From the NCBI GenBank assembly GCA_035610835.1, contig CM069452.1, forward strand, positions 9,691,109 through 9,755,108: a stretch of 64,000 nt of DNA. The letters run 5' to 3'. The stretch is from Ophiura sarsii (lineage: Eukaryota; Echinodermata; Ophiuroidea; Amphilepidida; Ophiuridae). The stretch's first letter is position 1; each line of letters starts with the position of its first letter. Below, piece after piece: positions 45,501 to 60,400 of the stretch. Position numbers and translations under genes: made by a program. The notes beneath the pieces were generated by a model. That model was not told the DNA's origin. It saw only the letters and a program-made list of their open reading frames with translations, and made no database searches.

Positions 45501-47970
45501 ACTAAATCTCCGGGAACCTGCCGGGATTCGATCCGGGGACCCTCCGTTCTCAAGCCCCACCTTCCCACCACTAAGCCACGGCCCTCAGCTACACATTCGT
45601 GCAGTATACTGCACTCATTATATAGGCTCGGTTGACTACGTCATCGAAAACCGACGGCGCATGCGTTTGGAGAGGGACTTTGGATTAGCATTTTTTAGCA
45701 CTCAGGGGGGTTAGGGTTAATAGAACACACAAAAAAACTTCTTTTTTTTTTACCGTAACCCTAACCCCGGTTTAGGATTTTTGACCGGGATCACAATTTT
45801 CGAGGAAAAAACACCAACTAAATCTCCGGGAACCTGCCGGGATTCGATCCGGGGACCCTCCGTTCTCAAGCCCCACCTTCCCACCACTAAGCCACGGCCC
45901 TCAGCTACACATTCGTGCAGTATACTGCACTCATTATATAGGCTCGGTTGACTACGTCATCGAAAACCGACGGCGCATGCGTTTGGAGAGGGACTTTGGA
46001 TTAGCATTTTTTAGCACTCAGGGGGGTTAGGGTTAATAGAACACACAAAAAAACTTCTTTTTTTTTTACCGTAACCCTAACCCCGGTTTAGGATTTTTGA
46101 CCGGGATCACAATTTTCGAGGAAAAAACACCAACTAAATCTCCGGGAACCTGCCGGGATTCGATCCGGGGACCCTCCGTTCTCAAGCCCCACCTTCCCAC
46201 CACTAAGCCACGGCCCTCAGCTACACATTCGTGCAGTATACTGCACTCATTATATAGGCTCGGTTGACTACGTCATCGAAAACCGACGGCGCATGCGTTT
46301 GGAGAGGGACTTTGGATTAGCATTTTTTAGCACTCAGGGGGGTTAGGGTTAATAGAACACACAAAAAAACTTCTTTTTTTTTTACCGTAACCCTAACCCC
46401 GGTTTAGGATTTTTGACCGGGATCACAATTTTCGAGGAAAAAACACCAACTAAATCTCCGGGAACCTGCCGGGATTCGATCCGGGGACCCTCCGTTCTCA
46501 AGCCCCACCTTCCCACCACTAAGCCACGGCCCTCAGCTACACATTCGTGCAGTATACTGCACTCATTATATAGGCTCGGTTGACTACGTCATCGAAAACC
46601 GACGGCGCATGCGTTTGGAGAGGGACTTTGGATTAGCATTTTTTAGCACTCAGGGGGGTTAGGGTTAATAGAACACACAAAAAAACTTCTTTTTTTTTTA
46701 CCGTAACCCTAACCCCGGTTTAGGATTTTTGACCGGGATCACAATTTTCGAGGAAAAAACACCAACTAAATCTCCGGGAACCTGCCGGGATTCGATCCGG
46801 GGACCCTCCGTTCTCAAGCCCCACCTTCCCACCACTAAGCCACGGCCCTCAGCTACACATTCGTGCAGTATACTGCACTCATTATATAGGCTCGGTTGAC
46901 TACGTCATCGAAAACCGACGGCGCATGCGTTTGGAGAGGGACTTTGGATTAGCATTTTTTAGCACTCAGGGGGGTTAGGGTTAATAGAACACACAAAAAA
47001 ACTTCTTTTTTTTTTACCGTAACCCTAACCCCGGTTTAGGATTTTTGACCGGGATCACAATTTTCGAGGAAAAAACACCAACTAAATCTCCGGGAACCTG
47101 CCGGGATTCGATCCGGGGACCCTCCGTTCTCAAGCCCCACCTTCCCACCACTAAGCCACGGCCCTCAGCTACACATTCGTGCAGTATACTGCACTCATTA
47201 TATAGGCTCGGTTGACTACGTCATCGAAAACCGACGGCGCATGCGTTTGGAGAGGGACTTTGGATTAGCATTTTTTAGCACTCAGGGGGGTTAGGGTTAA
47301 TAGAACACACAAAAAAACTTCTTTTTTTTTTACCGTAACCCTAACCCCGGTTTAGGATTTTTGACCGGGATCACAATTTTCGAGGAAAAAACACCAACTA
47401 AATCTCCGGGAACCTGCCGGGATTCGATCCGGGGACCCTCCGTTCTCAAGCCCCACCTTCCCACCACTAAGCCACGGCCCTCAGCTACACATTCGTGCAG
47501 TATACTGCACTCATTATATAGGCTCGGTTGACTACGTCATCGAAAACCGACGGCGCATGCGTTTGGAGAGGGACTTTGGATTAGCATTTTTTAGCACTCA
47601 GGGGGGTTAGGGTTAATAGAACACACAAAAAAACTTCTTTTTTTTTTACCGTAACCCTAACCCCGGTTTAGGATTTTTGACCGGGATCACAATTTTCGAG
47701 GAAAAAACACCAACTAAATCTCCGGGAACCTGCCGGGATTCGATCCGGGGACCCTCCGTTCTCAAGCCCCACCTTCCCACCACTAAGCCACGGCCCTCAG
47801 CTACACATTCGTGCAGTATACTGCACTCATTATATAGGCTCGGTTGACTACGTCATCGAAAACCGACGGCGCATGCGTTTGGAGAGGGACTTTGGATTAG
47901 CATTTTTTAGCACTCAGGGGGGTTAGGGTTAATAGAACACACAAAAAAACTTCTTTTTTTTTTACCGTAA

Positions 47971-48462
47971 CGAACCTGCCGGGATTCGATCCGGGGACCC
48001 TCCGTTCTCAAGCCCCACCTTCCCACCACTAAGCCACGGCCCTCAGCTACACATTCGTGCAGTATACTGCACTCATTATATAGGCTCGGTTGACTACGTC
48101 ATCGAAAACCGACGGCGCATGCGTTTGGAGAGGGACTTTGGATTAGCATTTTTTAGCACTCAGGGGGGTTAGGGTTAATAGAACACACAAAAAAACTTCT
48201 TTTTTTTTTACCGTAACGAACCTGCCGGGATTCGATCCGGGGACCCTCCGTTCTCAAGCCCCACCTTCCCACCACTAAGCCACGGCCCTCAGCTACACAT
48301 TCGTGCAGTATACTGCACTCATTATATAGGCTCGGTTGACTACGTCATCGAAAACCGACGGCGCATGCGTTTGGAGAGGGACTTTGGATTAGCATTTTTT
48401 AGCACTCAGGGGGGTTAGGGTTAATAGAACACACAAAAAAACTTCTTTTTTTTTTACCGTAA
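47971..48462. repeat. Two adjacent units with the same 70-bp deletion
   Basis: Units at 47,971-48,216 and 48,217-48,462 are 246 bp each. Both lack the same 70 bp, removing the left MITE end and the following stretch up to GAACCTGCCGGG. The tRNA-like boxes are retained. Identical breakpoints in neighbours show that one deletion was then duplicated. Confidence 0.95.
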
Positions 48463-51400
48463 CCCTAACCCCGGTTTAGGATTTTTGACCGGGATCACAA
48501 TTTTCGAGGAAAAAACACCAACTAAATCTCCGGGAACCTGCCGGGATTCGATCCGGGGACCCTCCGTTCTCAAGCCCCACCTTCCCACCACTAAGCCACG
48601 GCCCTCAGCTACACATTCGTGCAGTATACTGCACTCATTATATAGGCTCGGTTGACTACGTCATCGAAAACCGACGGCGCATGCGTTTGGAGAGGGACTT
48701 TGGATTAGCATTTTTTAGCACTCAGGGGGGTTAGGGTTAATAGAACACACAAAAAAACTTCTTCTTTTTTTACCGTAACCCTAACCCCGGTTTAGGATTT
48801 TTGACCGGGATCACAATTTTCGAGGAAAAAACACCAACTAAATCTCCGGGAACCTGCCGGGATTCGATCCGGGGACCCTCCGTTCTCAAGCCCCACCTTC
48901 CCACCACTAAGCCACGGCCCTCAGCTACACATTCGTGCAGTATACTGCACTCATTATATAGGCTCGGTTGACTACGTCATCGAAAACCGACGGCGCATGC
49001 GTTTGGAGAGGGACTTTGGATTAGCATTTTTTAGCACTCAGGGGGGTTAGGGTTAATAGAACACACAAAAAAACTTCTTCTTTTTTTACCGTAACCCTAA
49101 CCCCGGTTTAGGATTTTTGACCGGGATCACAATTTTCGAGGAAAAAACACCAACTAAATCTCCGGGAACCTGCCGGGATTCGATCCGGGGACCCTCCGTT
49201 CTCAAGCCCCACCTTCCCACCACTAAGCCACGGCCCTCAGCTACACATTCGTGCAGTATACTGCACTCATTATATAGGCTCGGTTGACTACGTCATCGAA
49301 AACCGACGGCGCATGCGTTTGGAGAGGGACTTTGGATTAGCATTTTTTAGCACTCAGGGGGGTTAGGGTTAATAGAACACACAAAAAAACTTCTTTTTTT
49401 TTTACCGTAACCCTAACCCCGGTTTAGGATTTTTGACCGGGATCACAATTTTCGAGGAAAAAACACCAACTAAATCTCCGGGAACCTGCCGGGATTCGAT
49501 CCGGGGACCCTCCGTTCTCAAGCCCCACCTTCCCACCACTAAGCCACGGCCCTCAGCTACACATTCGTGCAGTATACTGCACTCATTATATAGGCTCGGT
49601 TGACTACGTCATCGAAAACCGACGGCGCATGCGTTTGGAGAGGGACTTTGGATTAGCATTTTTTAGCACTCAGGGGGGTTAGGGTTAATAGAACACACAA
49701 AAAAACTTCTTTTTTTTTTACCGTAACCCTAACCCCGGTTTAGGATTTTTGACCGGGATCACAATTTTCGAGGAAAAAACACCAACTAAATCTCCGGGAA
49801 CCTGCCGGGATTCGATCCGGGGACCCTCCGTTCTCAAGCCCCACCTTCCCACCACTAAGCCACGGCCCTCAGCTACACATTCGTGCAGTATACTGCACTC
49901 ATTATATAGGCTCGGTTGACTACGTCATCGAAAACCGACGGCGCATGCGTTTGGAGAGGGACTTTGGATTAGCATTTTTTAGCACTCAGGGGGGTTAGGG
50001 TTAATAGAACACACAAAAAAACTTCTTTTTTTTTTACCGTAACCCTAACCCCGGTTTAGGATTTTTGACCGGGATCACAATTTTCGAGGAAAAAACACCA
50101 ACTAAATCTCCGGGAACCTGCCGGGATTCGATCCGGGGACCCTCCGTTCTCAAGCCCCACCTTCCCACCACTAAGCCACGGCCCTCAGCTACACATTCGT
50201 GCAGTATACTGCACTCATTATATAGGCTCGGTTGACTACGTCATCGAAAACCGACGGCGCATGCGTTTGGAGAGGGACTTTGGATTAGCATTTTTTAGCA
50301 CTCAGGGGGGTTAGGGTTAATAGAACACACAAAAAAACTTCTTTTTTTTTTACCGTAACCCTAACCCCGGTTTAGGATTTTTGACCGGGATCACAATTTT
50401 CGAGGAAAAAACACCAACTAAATCTCCGGGAACCTGCCGGGATTCGATCCGGGGACCCTCCGTTCTCAAGCCCCACCTTCCCACCACTAAGCCACGGCCC
50501 TCAGCTACACATTCGTGCAGTATACTGCACTCATTATATAGGCTCGGTTGACTACGTCATCGAAAACCGACGGCGCATGCGTTTGGAGAGGGACTTTGGA
50601 TTAGCATTTTTTAGCACTCAGGGGGGTTAGGGTTAATAGAACACACAAAAAAACTTCTTTTTTTTTTACCGTAACCCTAACCCCGGTTTAGGATTTTTGA
50701 CCGGGATCACAATTTTCGAGGAAAAAACACCAACTAAATCTCCGGGAACCTGCCGGGATTCGATCCGGGGACCCTCCGTTCTCAAGCCCCACCTTCCCAC
50801 CACTAAGCCACGGCCCTCAGCTACACATTCGTGCAGTATACTGCACTCATTATATAGGCTCGGTTGACTACGTCATCGAAAACCGACGGCGCATGCGTTT
50901 GGAGAGGGACTTTGGATTAGCATTTTTTAGCACTCAGGGGGGTTAGGGTTAATAGAACACACAAAAAAACTTCTTTTTTTTTTACCGTAACCCTAACCCC
51001 GGTTTAGGATTTTTGACCGGGATCACAATTTTCGAGGAAAAAACACCAACTAAATCTCCGGGAACCTGCCGGGATTCGATCCGGGGACCCTCCGTTCTCA
51101 AGCCCCACCTTCCCACCACTAAGCCACGGCCCTCAGCTACACATTCGTGCAGTATACTGCACTCATTATATAGGCTCGGTTGACTACGTCATCGAAAACC
51201 GACGGCGCATGCGTTTGGAGAGGGACTTTGGATTAGCATTTTTTAGCACTCAGGGGGGTTAGGGTTAATAGAACACACAAAAAAACTTCTTTTTTTTTTA
51301 CCGTAACCCTAACCCCGGTTTAGGATTTTTGACCGGGATCACAATTTTCGAGGAAAAAACACCAACTAAATCTCCGGGAACCTGCCGGGATTCGATCCGG

Positions 51401-54400
51401 GGACCCTCCGTTCTCAAGCCCCACCTTCCCACCACTAAGCCACGGCCCTCAGCTACACATTCGTGCAGTATACTGCACTCATTATATAGGCTCGGTTGAC
51501 TACGTCATCGAAAACCGACGGCGCATGCGTTTGGAGAGGGACTTTGGATTAGCATTTTTTAGCACTCAGGGGGGTTAGGGTTAATAGAACACACAAAAAA
51601 ACTTCTTTTTTTTTTACCGTAACCCTAACCCCGGTTTAGGATTTTTGACCGGGATCACAATTTTCGAGGAAAAAACACCAACTAAATCTCCGGGAACCTG
51701 CCGGGATTCGATCCGGGGACCCTCCGTTCTCAAGCCCCACCTTCCCACCACTAAGCCACGGCCCTCAGCTACACATTCGTGCAGTATACTGCACTCATTA
51801 TATAGGCTCGGTTGACTACGTCATCGAAAACCGACGGCGCATGCGTTTGGAGAGGGACTTTGGATTAGCATTTTTTAGCACTCAGGGGGGTTAGGGTTAA
51901 TAGAACACACAAAAAAACTTCTTTTTTTTTTACCGTAACCCTAACCCCGGTTTAGGATTTTTGACCGGGATCACAATTTTCGAGGAAAAAACACCAACTA
52001 AATCTCCGGGAACCTGCCGGGATTCGATCCGGGGACCCTCCGTTCTCAAGCCCCACCTTCCCACCACTAAGCCACGGCCCTCAGCTACACATTCGTGCAG
52101 TATACTGCACTCATTATATAGGCTCGGTTGACTACGTCATCGAAAACCGACGGCGCATGCGTTTGGAGAGGGACTTTGGATTAGCATTTTTTAGCACTCA
52201 GGGGGGTTAGGGTTAATAGAACACACAAAAAAACTTCTTTTTTTTTTACCATAACCCTAACCCCGGTTTAGGATTTTTGACCGGGATCACAATTTTCGAG
52301 GAAAAAACACCAACTAAATCTCCGGGAACCTGCCGGGATTCGATCCGGGGACCCTCCGTTCTCAAGCCCCACCTTCCCACCACTAAGCCACGGCCCTCAG
52401 CTACACATTCGTGCAGTATACTGCACTCATTATATAGGCTCGGTTGACTACGTCATCGAAAACCGACGGCGCATGCGTTTGGAGAGGGACTTTGGATTAG
52501 CATTTTTTAGCACTCAGGGGGGTTAGGGTTAATAGAACACACAAAAAAACTTCTTTTTTTTTTACCATAACCCTAACCCCGGTTTAGGATTTTTGACCGG
52601 GATCACAATTTTCGAGGAAAAAACACCAACTAAATCTCCGGGAACCTGCCGGGATTCGATCCGGGGACCCTCCGTTCTCAAGCCCCACCTTCCCACCACT
52701 AAGCCACGGCCCTCAGCTACACATTCGTGCAGTATACTGCACTCATTATATAGGCTCGGTTGACTACGTCATCGAAAACCGACGGCGCATGCGTTTGGAG
52801 AGGGACTTTGGATTAGCATTTTTTAGCACTCAGGGGGGTTAGGGTTAATAGAACACACAAAAAAACTTCTTTTTTTTTTACCATAACCCTAACCCCGGTT
52901 TAGGATTTTTGACCGGGATCACAATTTTCGAGGAAAAAACACCAACTAAATCTCCGGGAACCTGCCGGGATTCGATCCGGGGACCCTCCGTTCTCAAGCC
53001 CCACCTTCCCACCACTAAGCCACGGCCCTCAGCTACACATTCGTGCAGTATACTGCACTCATTATATAGGCTCGGTTGACTACGTCATCGAAAACCGACG
53101 GCGCATGCGTTTGGAGAGGGACTTTGGATTAGCATTTTTTAGCACTCAGGGGGGTTAGGGTTAATAGAACACACAAAAAAACTTCTTTTTTTTTTACCAT
53201 AACCCTAACCCCGGTTTAGGATTTTTGACCGGGATCACAATTTTCGAGGAAAAAACACCAACTAAATCTCCGGGAACCTGCCGGGATTCGATCCGGGGAC
53301 CCTCCGTTCTCAAGCCCCACCTTCCCACCACTAAGCCACGGCCCTCAGCTACACATTCGTGCAGTATACTGCACTCATTATATAGGCTCGGTTGACTACG
53401 TCATCGAAAACCGACGGCGCATGCGTTTGGAGAGGGACTTTGGATTAGCATTTTTTAGCACTCAGGGGGGTTAGGGTTAATAGAACACACAAAAAAACTT
53501 CTTTTTTTTTTACCATAACCCTAACCCCGGTTTAGGATTTTTGACCGGGATCACAATTTTCGAGGAAAAAACACCAACTAAATCTCCGGGAACCTGCCGG
53601 GATTCGATCCGGGGACCCTCCGTTCTCAAGCCCCACCTTCCCACCACTAAGCCACGGCCCTCAGCTACACATTCGTGCAGTATACTGCACTCATTATATA
53701 GGCTCGGTTGACTACGTCATCGAAAACCGACGGCGCATGCGTTTGGAGAGGGACTTTGGATTAGCATTTTTTAGCACTCAGGGGGGTTAGGGTTAATAGA
53801 ACACACAAAAAAACTTCTTTTTTTTTTACCATAACCCTAACCCCGGTTTAGGATTTTTGACCGGGATCACAATTTTCGAGGAAAAAACACCAACTAAATC
53901 TCCGGGAACCTGCCGGGATTCGATCCGGGGACCCTCCGTTCTCAAGCCCCACCTTCCCACCACTAAGCCACGGCCCTCAGCTACACATTCGTGCAGTATA
54001 CTGCACTCATTATATAGGCTCGGTTGACTACGTCATCGAAAACCGACGGCGCATGCGTTTGGAGAGGGACTTTGGATTAGCATTTTTTAGCACTCAGGGG
54101 GGTTAGGGTTAATAGAACACACAAAAAAACTTCTTTTTTTTTTACCATAACCCTAACCCCGGTTTAGGATTTTTGACCGGGATCACAATTTTCGAGGAAA
54201 AAACACCAACTAAATCTCCGGGAACCTGCCGGGATTCGATCCGGGGACCCTCCGTTCTCAAGCCCCACCTTCCCACCACTAAGCCACGGCCCTCAGCTAC
54301 ACATTCGTGCAGTATACTGCACTCATTATATAGGCTCGGTTGACTACGTCATCGAAAACCGACGGCGCATGCGTTTGGAGAGGGACTTTGGATTAGCATT

Positions 54401-57400
54401 TTTTAGCACTCAGGGGGGTTAGGGTTAATAGAACACACAAAAAAACTTCTTTTTTTTTTACCATAACCCTAACCCCGGTTTAGGATTTTTGACCGGGATC
54501 ACAATTTTCGAGGAAAAAACACCAACTAAATCTCCGGGAACCTGCCGGGATTCGATCCGGGGACCCTCCGTTCTCAAGCCCCACCTTCCCACCACTAAGC
54601 CACGGCCCTCAGCTACACATTCGTGCAGTATACTGCACTCATTATATAGGCTCGGTTGACTACGTCATCGAAAACCGACGGCGCATGCGTTTGGAGAGGG
54701 ACTTTGGATTAGCATTTTTTAGCACTCAGGGGGGTTAGGGTTAATAGAACACACAAAAAAACTTCTTTTTTTTTTACCATAACCCTAACCCCGGTTTAGG
54801 ATTTTTGACCGGGATCACAATTTTCGAGGAAAAAACACCAACTAAATCTCCGGGAACCTGCCGGGATTCGATCCGGGGACCCTCCGTTCTCAAGCCCCAC
54901 CTTCCCACCACTAAGCCACGGCCCTCAGCTACACATTCGTGCAGTATACTGCACTCATTATATAGGCTCGGTTGACTACGTCATCGAAAACCGACGGCGC
55001 ATGCGTTTGGAGAGGGACTTTGGATTAGCATTTTTTAGCACTCAGGGGGGTTAGGGTTAATAGAACACACAAAAAAACTTCTTTTTTTTTTACCATAACC
55101 CTAACCCCGGTTTAGGATTTTTGACCGGGATCACAATTTTCGAGGAAAAAACACCAACTAAATCTCCGGGAACCTGCCGGGATTCGATCCGGGGACCCTC
55201 CGTTCTCAAGCCCCACCTTCCCACCACTAAGCCACGGCCCTCAGCTACACATTCGTGCAGTATACTGCACTCATTATATAGGCTCGGTTGACTACGTCAT
55301 CGAAAACCGACGGCGCATGCGTTTGGAGAGGGACTTTGGATTAGCATTTTTTAGCACTCAGGGGGGTTAGGGTTAATAGAACACACAAAAAAACTTCTTT
55401 TTTTTTTACCATAACCCTAACCCCGGTTTAGGATTTTTGACCGGGATCACAATTTTCGAGGAAAAAACACCAACTAAATCTCCGGGAACCTGCCGGGATT
55501 CGATCCGGGGACCCTCCGTTCTCAAGCCCCACCTTCCCACCACTAAGCCACGGCCCTCAGCTACACATTCGTGCAGTATACTGCACTCATTATATAGGCT
55601 CGGTTGACTACGTCATCGAAAACCGACGGCGCATGCGTTTGGAGAGGGACTTTGGATTAGCATTTTTTAGCACTCAGGGGGGTTAGGGTTAATAGAACAC
55701 ACAAAAAAACTTCTTTTTTTTTTACCATAACCCTAACCCCGGTTTAGGATTTTTGACCGGGATCACAATTTTCGAGGAAAAAACACCAACTAAATCTCCG
55801 GGAACCTGCCGGGATTCGATCCGGGGACCCTCCGTTCTCAAGCCCCACCTTCCCACCACTAAGCCACGGCCCTCAGCTACACATTCGTGCAGTATACTGC
55901 ACTCATTATATAGGCTCGGTTGACTACGTCATCGAAAACCGACGGCGCATGCGTTTGGAGAGGGACTTTGGATTAGCATTTTTTAGCACTCAGGGGGGTT
56001 AGGGTTAATAGAACACACAAAAAAACTTCTTCTTTTTTTACCATAACCCTAACCCCGGTTTAGGATTTTTGACCGGGATCACAATTTTCGAGGAAAAAAC
56101 ACCAACTAAATCTCCGGGAACCTGCCGGGATTCGATCCGGGGACCCTCCGTTCTCAAGCCCCACCTTCCCACCACTAAGCCACGGCCCTCAGCTACACAT
56201 TCGTGCAGTATACTGCACTCATTATATAGGCTCGGTTGACTACGTCATCGAAAACCGACGGCGCATGCGTTTGGAGAGGGACTTTGGATTAGCATTTTTT
56301 AGCACTCAGGGGGGTTAGGGTTAATAGAACACACAAAAAAACTTCTTCTTTTTTTACCATAACCCTAACCCCGGTTTAGGATTTTTGACCGGGATCACAA
56401 TTTTCGAGGAAAAAACACCAACTAAATCTCCGGGAACCTGCCGGGATTCGATCCGGGGACCCTCCGTTCTCAAGCCCCACCTTCCCACCACTAAGCCACG
56501 GCCCTCAGCTACACATTCGTGCAGTATACTGCACTCATTATATAGGCTCGGTTGACTACGTCATCGAAAACCGACGGCGCATGCGTTTGGAGAGGGACTT
56601 TGGATTAGCATTTTTTAGCACTCAGGGGGGTTAGGGTTAATAGAACACACAAAAAAACTTCTTTTTTTTTTACCATAACCCTAACCCCGGTTTAGGATTT
56701 TTGACCGGGATCACAATTTTCGAGGAAAAAACACCAACTAAATCTCCGGGAACCTGCCGGGATTCGATCCGGGGACCCTCCGTTCTCAAGCCCCACCTTC
56801 CCACCACTAAGCCACGGCCCTCAGCTACACATTCGTGCAGTATACTGCACTCATTATATAGGCTCGGTTGACTACGTCATCGAAAACCGACGGCGCATGC
56901 GTTTGGAGAGGGACTTTGGATTAGCATTTTTTAGCACTCAGGGGGGTTAGGGTTAATAGAACACACAAAAAAACTTCTTTTTTTTTTACCATAACCCTAA
57001 CCCCGGTTTAGGATTTTTGACCGGGATCACAATTTTCGAGGAAAAAACACCAACTAAATCTCCGGGAACCTGCCGGGATTCGATCCGGGGACCCTCCGTT
57101 CTCAAGCCCCACCTTCCCACCACTAAGCCACGGCCCTCAGCTACACATTCGTGCAGTATACTGCACTCATTATATAGGCTCGGTTGACTACGTCATCGAA
57201 AACCGACGGCGCATGCGTTTGGAGAGGGACTTTGGATTAGCATTTTTTAGCACTCAGGGGGGTTAGGGTTAATAGAACACACAAAAAAACTTCTTTTTTT
57301 TTTACCATAACCCTAACCCCGGTTTAGGATTTTTGACCGGGATCACAATTTTCGAGGAAAAAACACCAACTAAATCTCCGGGAACCTGCCGGGATTCGAT

Positions 57401-60400
57401 CCGGGGACCCTCCGTTCTCAAGCCCCACCTTCCCACCACTAAGCCACGGCCCTCAGCTACACATTCGTGCAGTATACTGCACTCATTATATAGGCTCGGT
57501 TGACTACGTCATCGAAAACCGACGGCGCATGCGTTTGGAGAGGGACTTTGGATTAGCATTTTTTAGCACTCAGGGGGGTTAGGGTTAATAGAACACACAA
57601 AAAAACTTCTTTTTTTTTTACCATAACCCTAACCCCGGTTTAGGATTTTTGACCGGGATCACAATTTTCGAGGAAAAAACACCAACTAAATCTCCGGGAA
57701 CCTGCCGGGATTCGATCCGGGGACCCTCCGTTCTCAAGCCCCACCTTCCCACCACTAAGCCACGGCCCTCAGCTACACATTCGTGCAGTATACTGCACTC
57801 ATTATATAGGCTCGGTTGACTACGTCATCGAAAACCGACGGCGCATGCGTTTGGAGAGGGACTTTGGATTAGCATTTTTTAGCACTCAGGGGGGTTAGGG
57901 TTAATAGAACACACAAAAAAACTTCTTTTTTTTTTACCATAACCCTAACCCCGGTTTAGGATTTTTGACCGGGATCACAATTTTCGAGGAAAAAACACCA
58001 ACTAAATCTCCGGGAACCTGCCGGGATTCGATCCGGGGACCCTCCGTTCTCAAGCCCCACCTTCCCACCACTAAGCCACGGCCCTCAGCTACACATTCGT
58101 GCAGTATACTGCACTCATTATATAGGCTCGGTTGACTACGTCATCGAAAACCGACGGCGCATGCGTTTGGAGAGGGACTTTGGATTAGCATTTTTTAGCA
58201 CTCAGGGGGGTTAGGGTTAATAGAACACACAAAAAAACTTCTTTTTTTTTTACCATAACCCTAACCCCGGTTTAGGATTTTTGACCGGGATCACAATTTT
58301 CGAGGAAAAAACACCAACTAAATCTCCGGGAACCTGCCGGGATTCGATCCGGGGACCCTCCGTTCTCAAGCCCCACCTTCCCACCACTAAGCCACGGCCC
58401 TCAGCTACACATTCGTGCAGTATACTGCACTCATTATATAGGCTCGGTTGACTACGTCATCGAAAACCGACGGCGCATGCGTTTGGAGAGGGACTTTGGA
58501 TTAGCATTTTTTAGCACTCAGGGGGGTTAGGGTTAATAGAACACACAAAAAAACTTCTTTTTTTTTTACCATAACCCTAACCCCGGTTTAGGATTTTTGA
58601 CCGGGATCACAATTTTCGAGGAAAAAACACCAACTAAATCTCCGGGAACCTGCCGGGATTCGATCCGGGGACCCTCCGTTCTCAAGCCCCACCTTCCCAC
58701 CACTAAGCCACGGCCCTCAGCTACACATTCGTGCAGTATACTGCACTCATTATATAGGCTCGGTTGACTACGTCATCGAAAACCGACGGCGCATGCGTTT
58801 GGAGAGGGACTTTGGATTAGCATTTTTTAGCACTCAGGGGGGTTAGGGTTAATAGAACACACAAAAAAACTTCTTTTTTTTTTACCATAACCCTAACCCC
58901 GGTTTAGGATTTTTGACCGGGATCACAATTTTCGAGGAAAAAACACCAACTAAATCTCCGGGAACCTGCCGGGATTCGATCCGGGGACCCTCCGTTCTCA
59001 AGCCCCACCTTCCCACCACTAAGCCACGGCCCTCAGCTACACATTCGTGCAGTATACTGCACTCATTATATAGGCTCGGTTGACTACGTCATCGAAAACC
59101 GACGGCGCATGCGTTTGGAGAGGGACTTTGGATTAGCATTTTTTAGCACTCAGGGGGGTTAGGGTTAATAGAACACACAAAAAAACTTCTTTTTTTTTTA
59201 CCATAACCCTAACCCCGGTTTAGGATTTTTGACCGGGATCACAATTTTCGAGGAAAAAACACCAACTAAATCTCCGGGAACCTGCCGGGATTCGATCCGG
59301 GGACCCTCCGTTCTCAAGCCCCACCTTCCCACCACTAAGCCACGGCCCTCAGCTACACATTCGTGCAGTATACTGCACTCATTATATAGGCTCGGTTGAC
59401 TACGTCATCGAAAACCGACGGCGCATGCGTTTGGAGAGGGACTTTGGATTAGCATTTTTTAGCACTCAGGGGGGTTAGGGTTAATAGAACACACAAAAAA
59501 ACTTCTTTTTTTTTTACCATAACCCTAACCCCGGTTTAGGATTTTTGACCGGGATCACAATTTTCGAGGAAAAAACACCAACTAAATCTCCGGGAACCTG
59601 CCGGGATTCGATCCGGGGACCCTCCGTTCTCAAGCCCCACCTTCCCACCACTAAGCCACGGCCCTCAGCTACACATTCGTGCAGTATACTGCACTCATTA
59701 TATAGGCTCGGTTGACTACGTCATCGAAAACCGACGGCGCATGCGTTTGGAGAGGGACTTTGGATTAGCATTTTTTAGCACTCAGGGGGGTTAGGGTTAA
59801 TAGAACACACAAAAAAACTTCTTTTTTTTTTACCATAACCCTAACCCCGGTTTAGGATTTTTGACCGGGATCACAATTTTCGAGGAAAAAACACCAACTA
59901 AATCTCCGGGAACCTGCCGGGATTCGATCCGGGGACCCTCCGTTCTCAAGCCCCACCTTCCCACCACTAAGCCACGGCCCTCAGCTACACATTCGTGCAG
60001 TATACTGCACTCATTATATAGGCTCGGTTGACTACGTCATCGAAAACCGACGGCGCATGCGTTTGGAGAGGGACTTTGGATTAGCATTTTTTAGCACTCA
60101 GGGGGGTTAGGGTTAATAGAACACACAAAAAAACTTCTTTTTTTTTTACCATAACCCTAACCCCGGTTTAGGATTTTTGACCGGGATCACAATTTTCGAG
60201 GAAAAAACACCAACTAAATCTCCGGGAACCTGCCGGGATTCGATCCGGGGACCCTCCGTTCTCAAGCCCCACCTTCCCACCACTAAGCCACGGCCCTCAG
60301 CTACACATTCGTGCAGTATACTGCACTCATTATATAGGCTCGGTTGACTACGTCATCGAAAACCGACGGCGCATGCGTTTGGAGAGGGACTTTGGATTAG

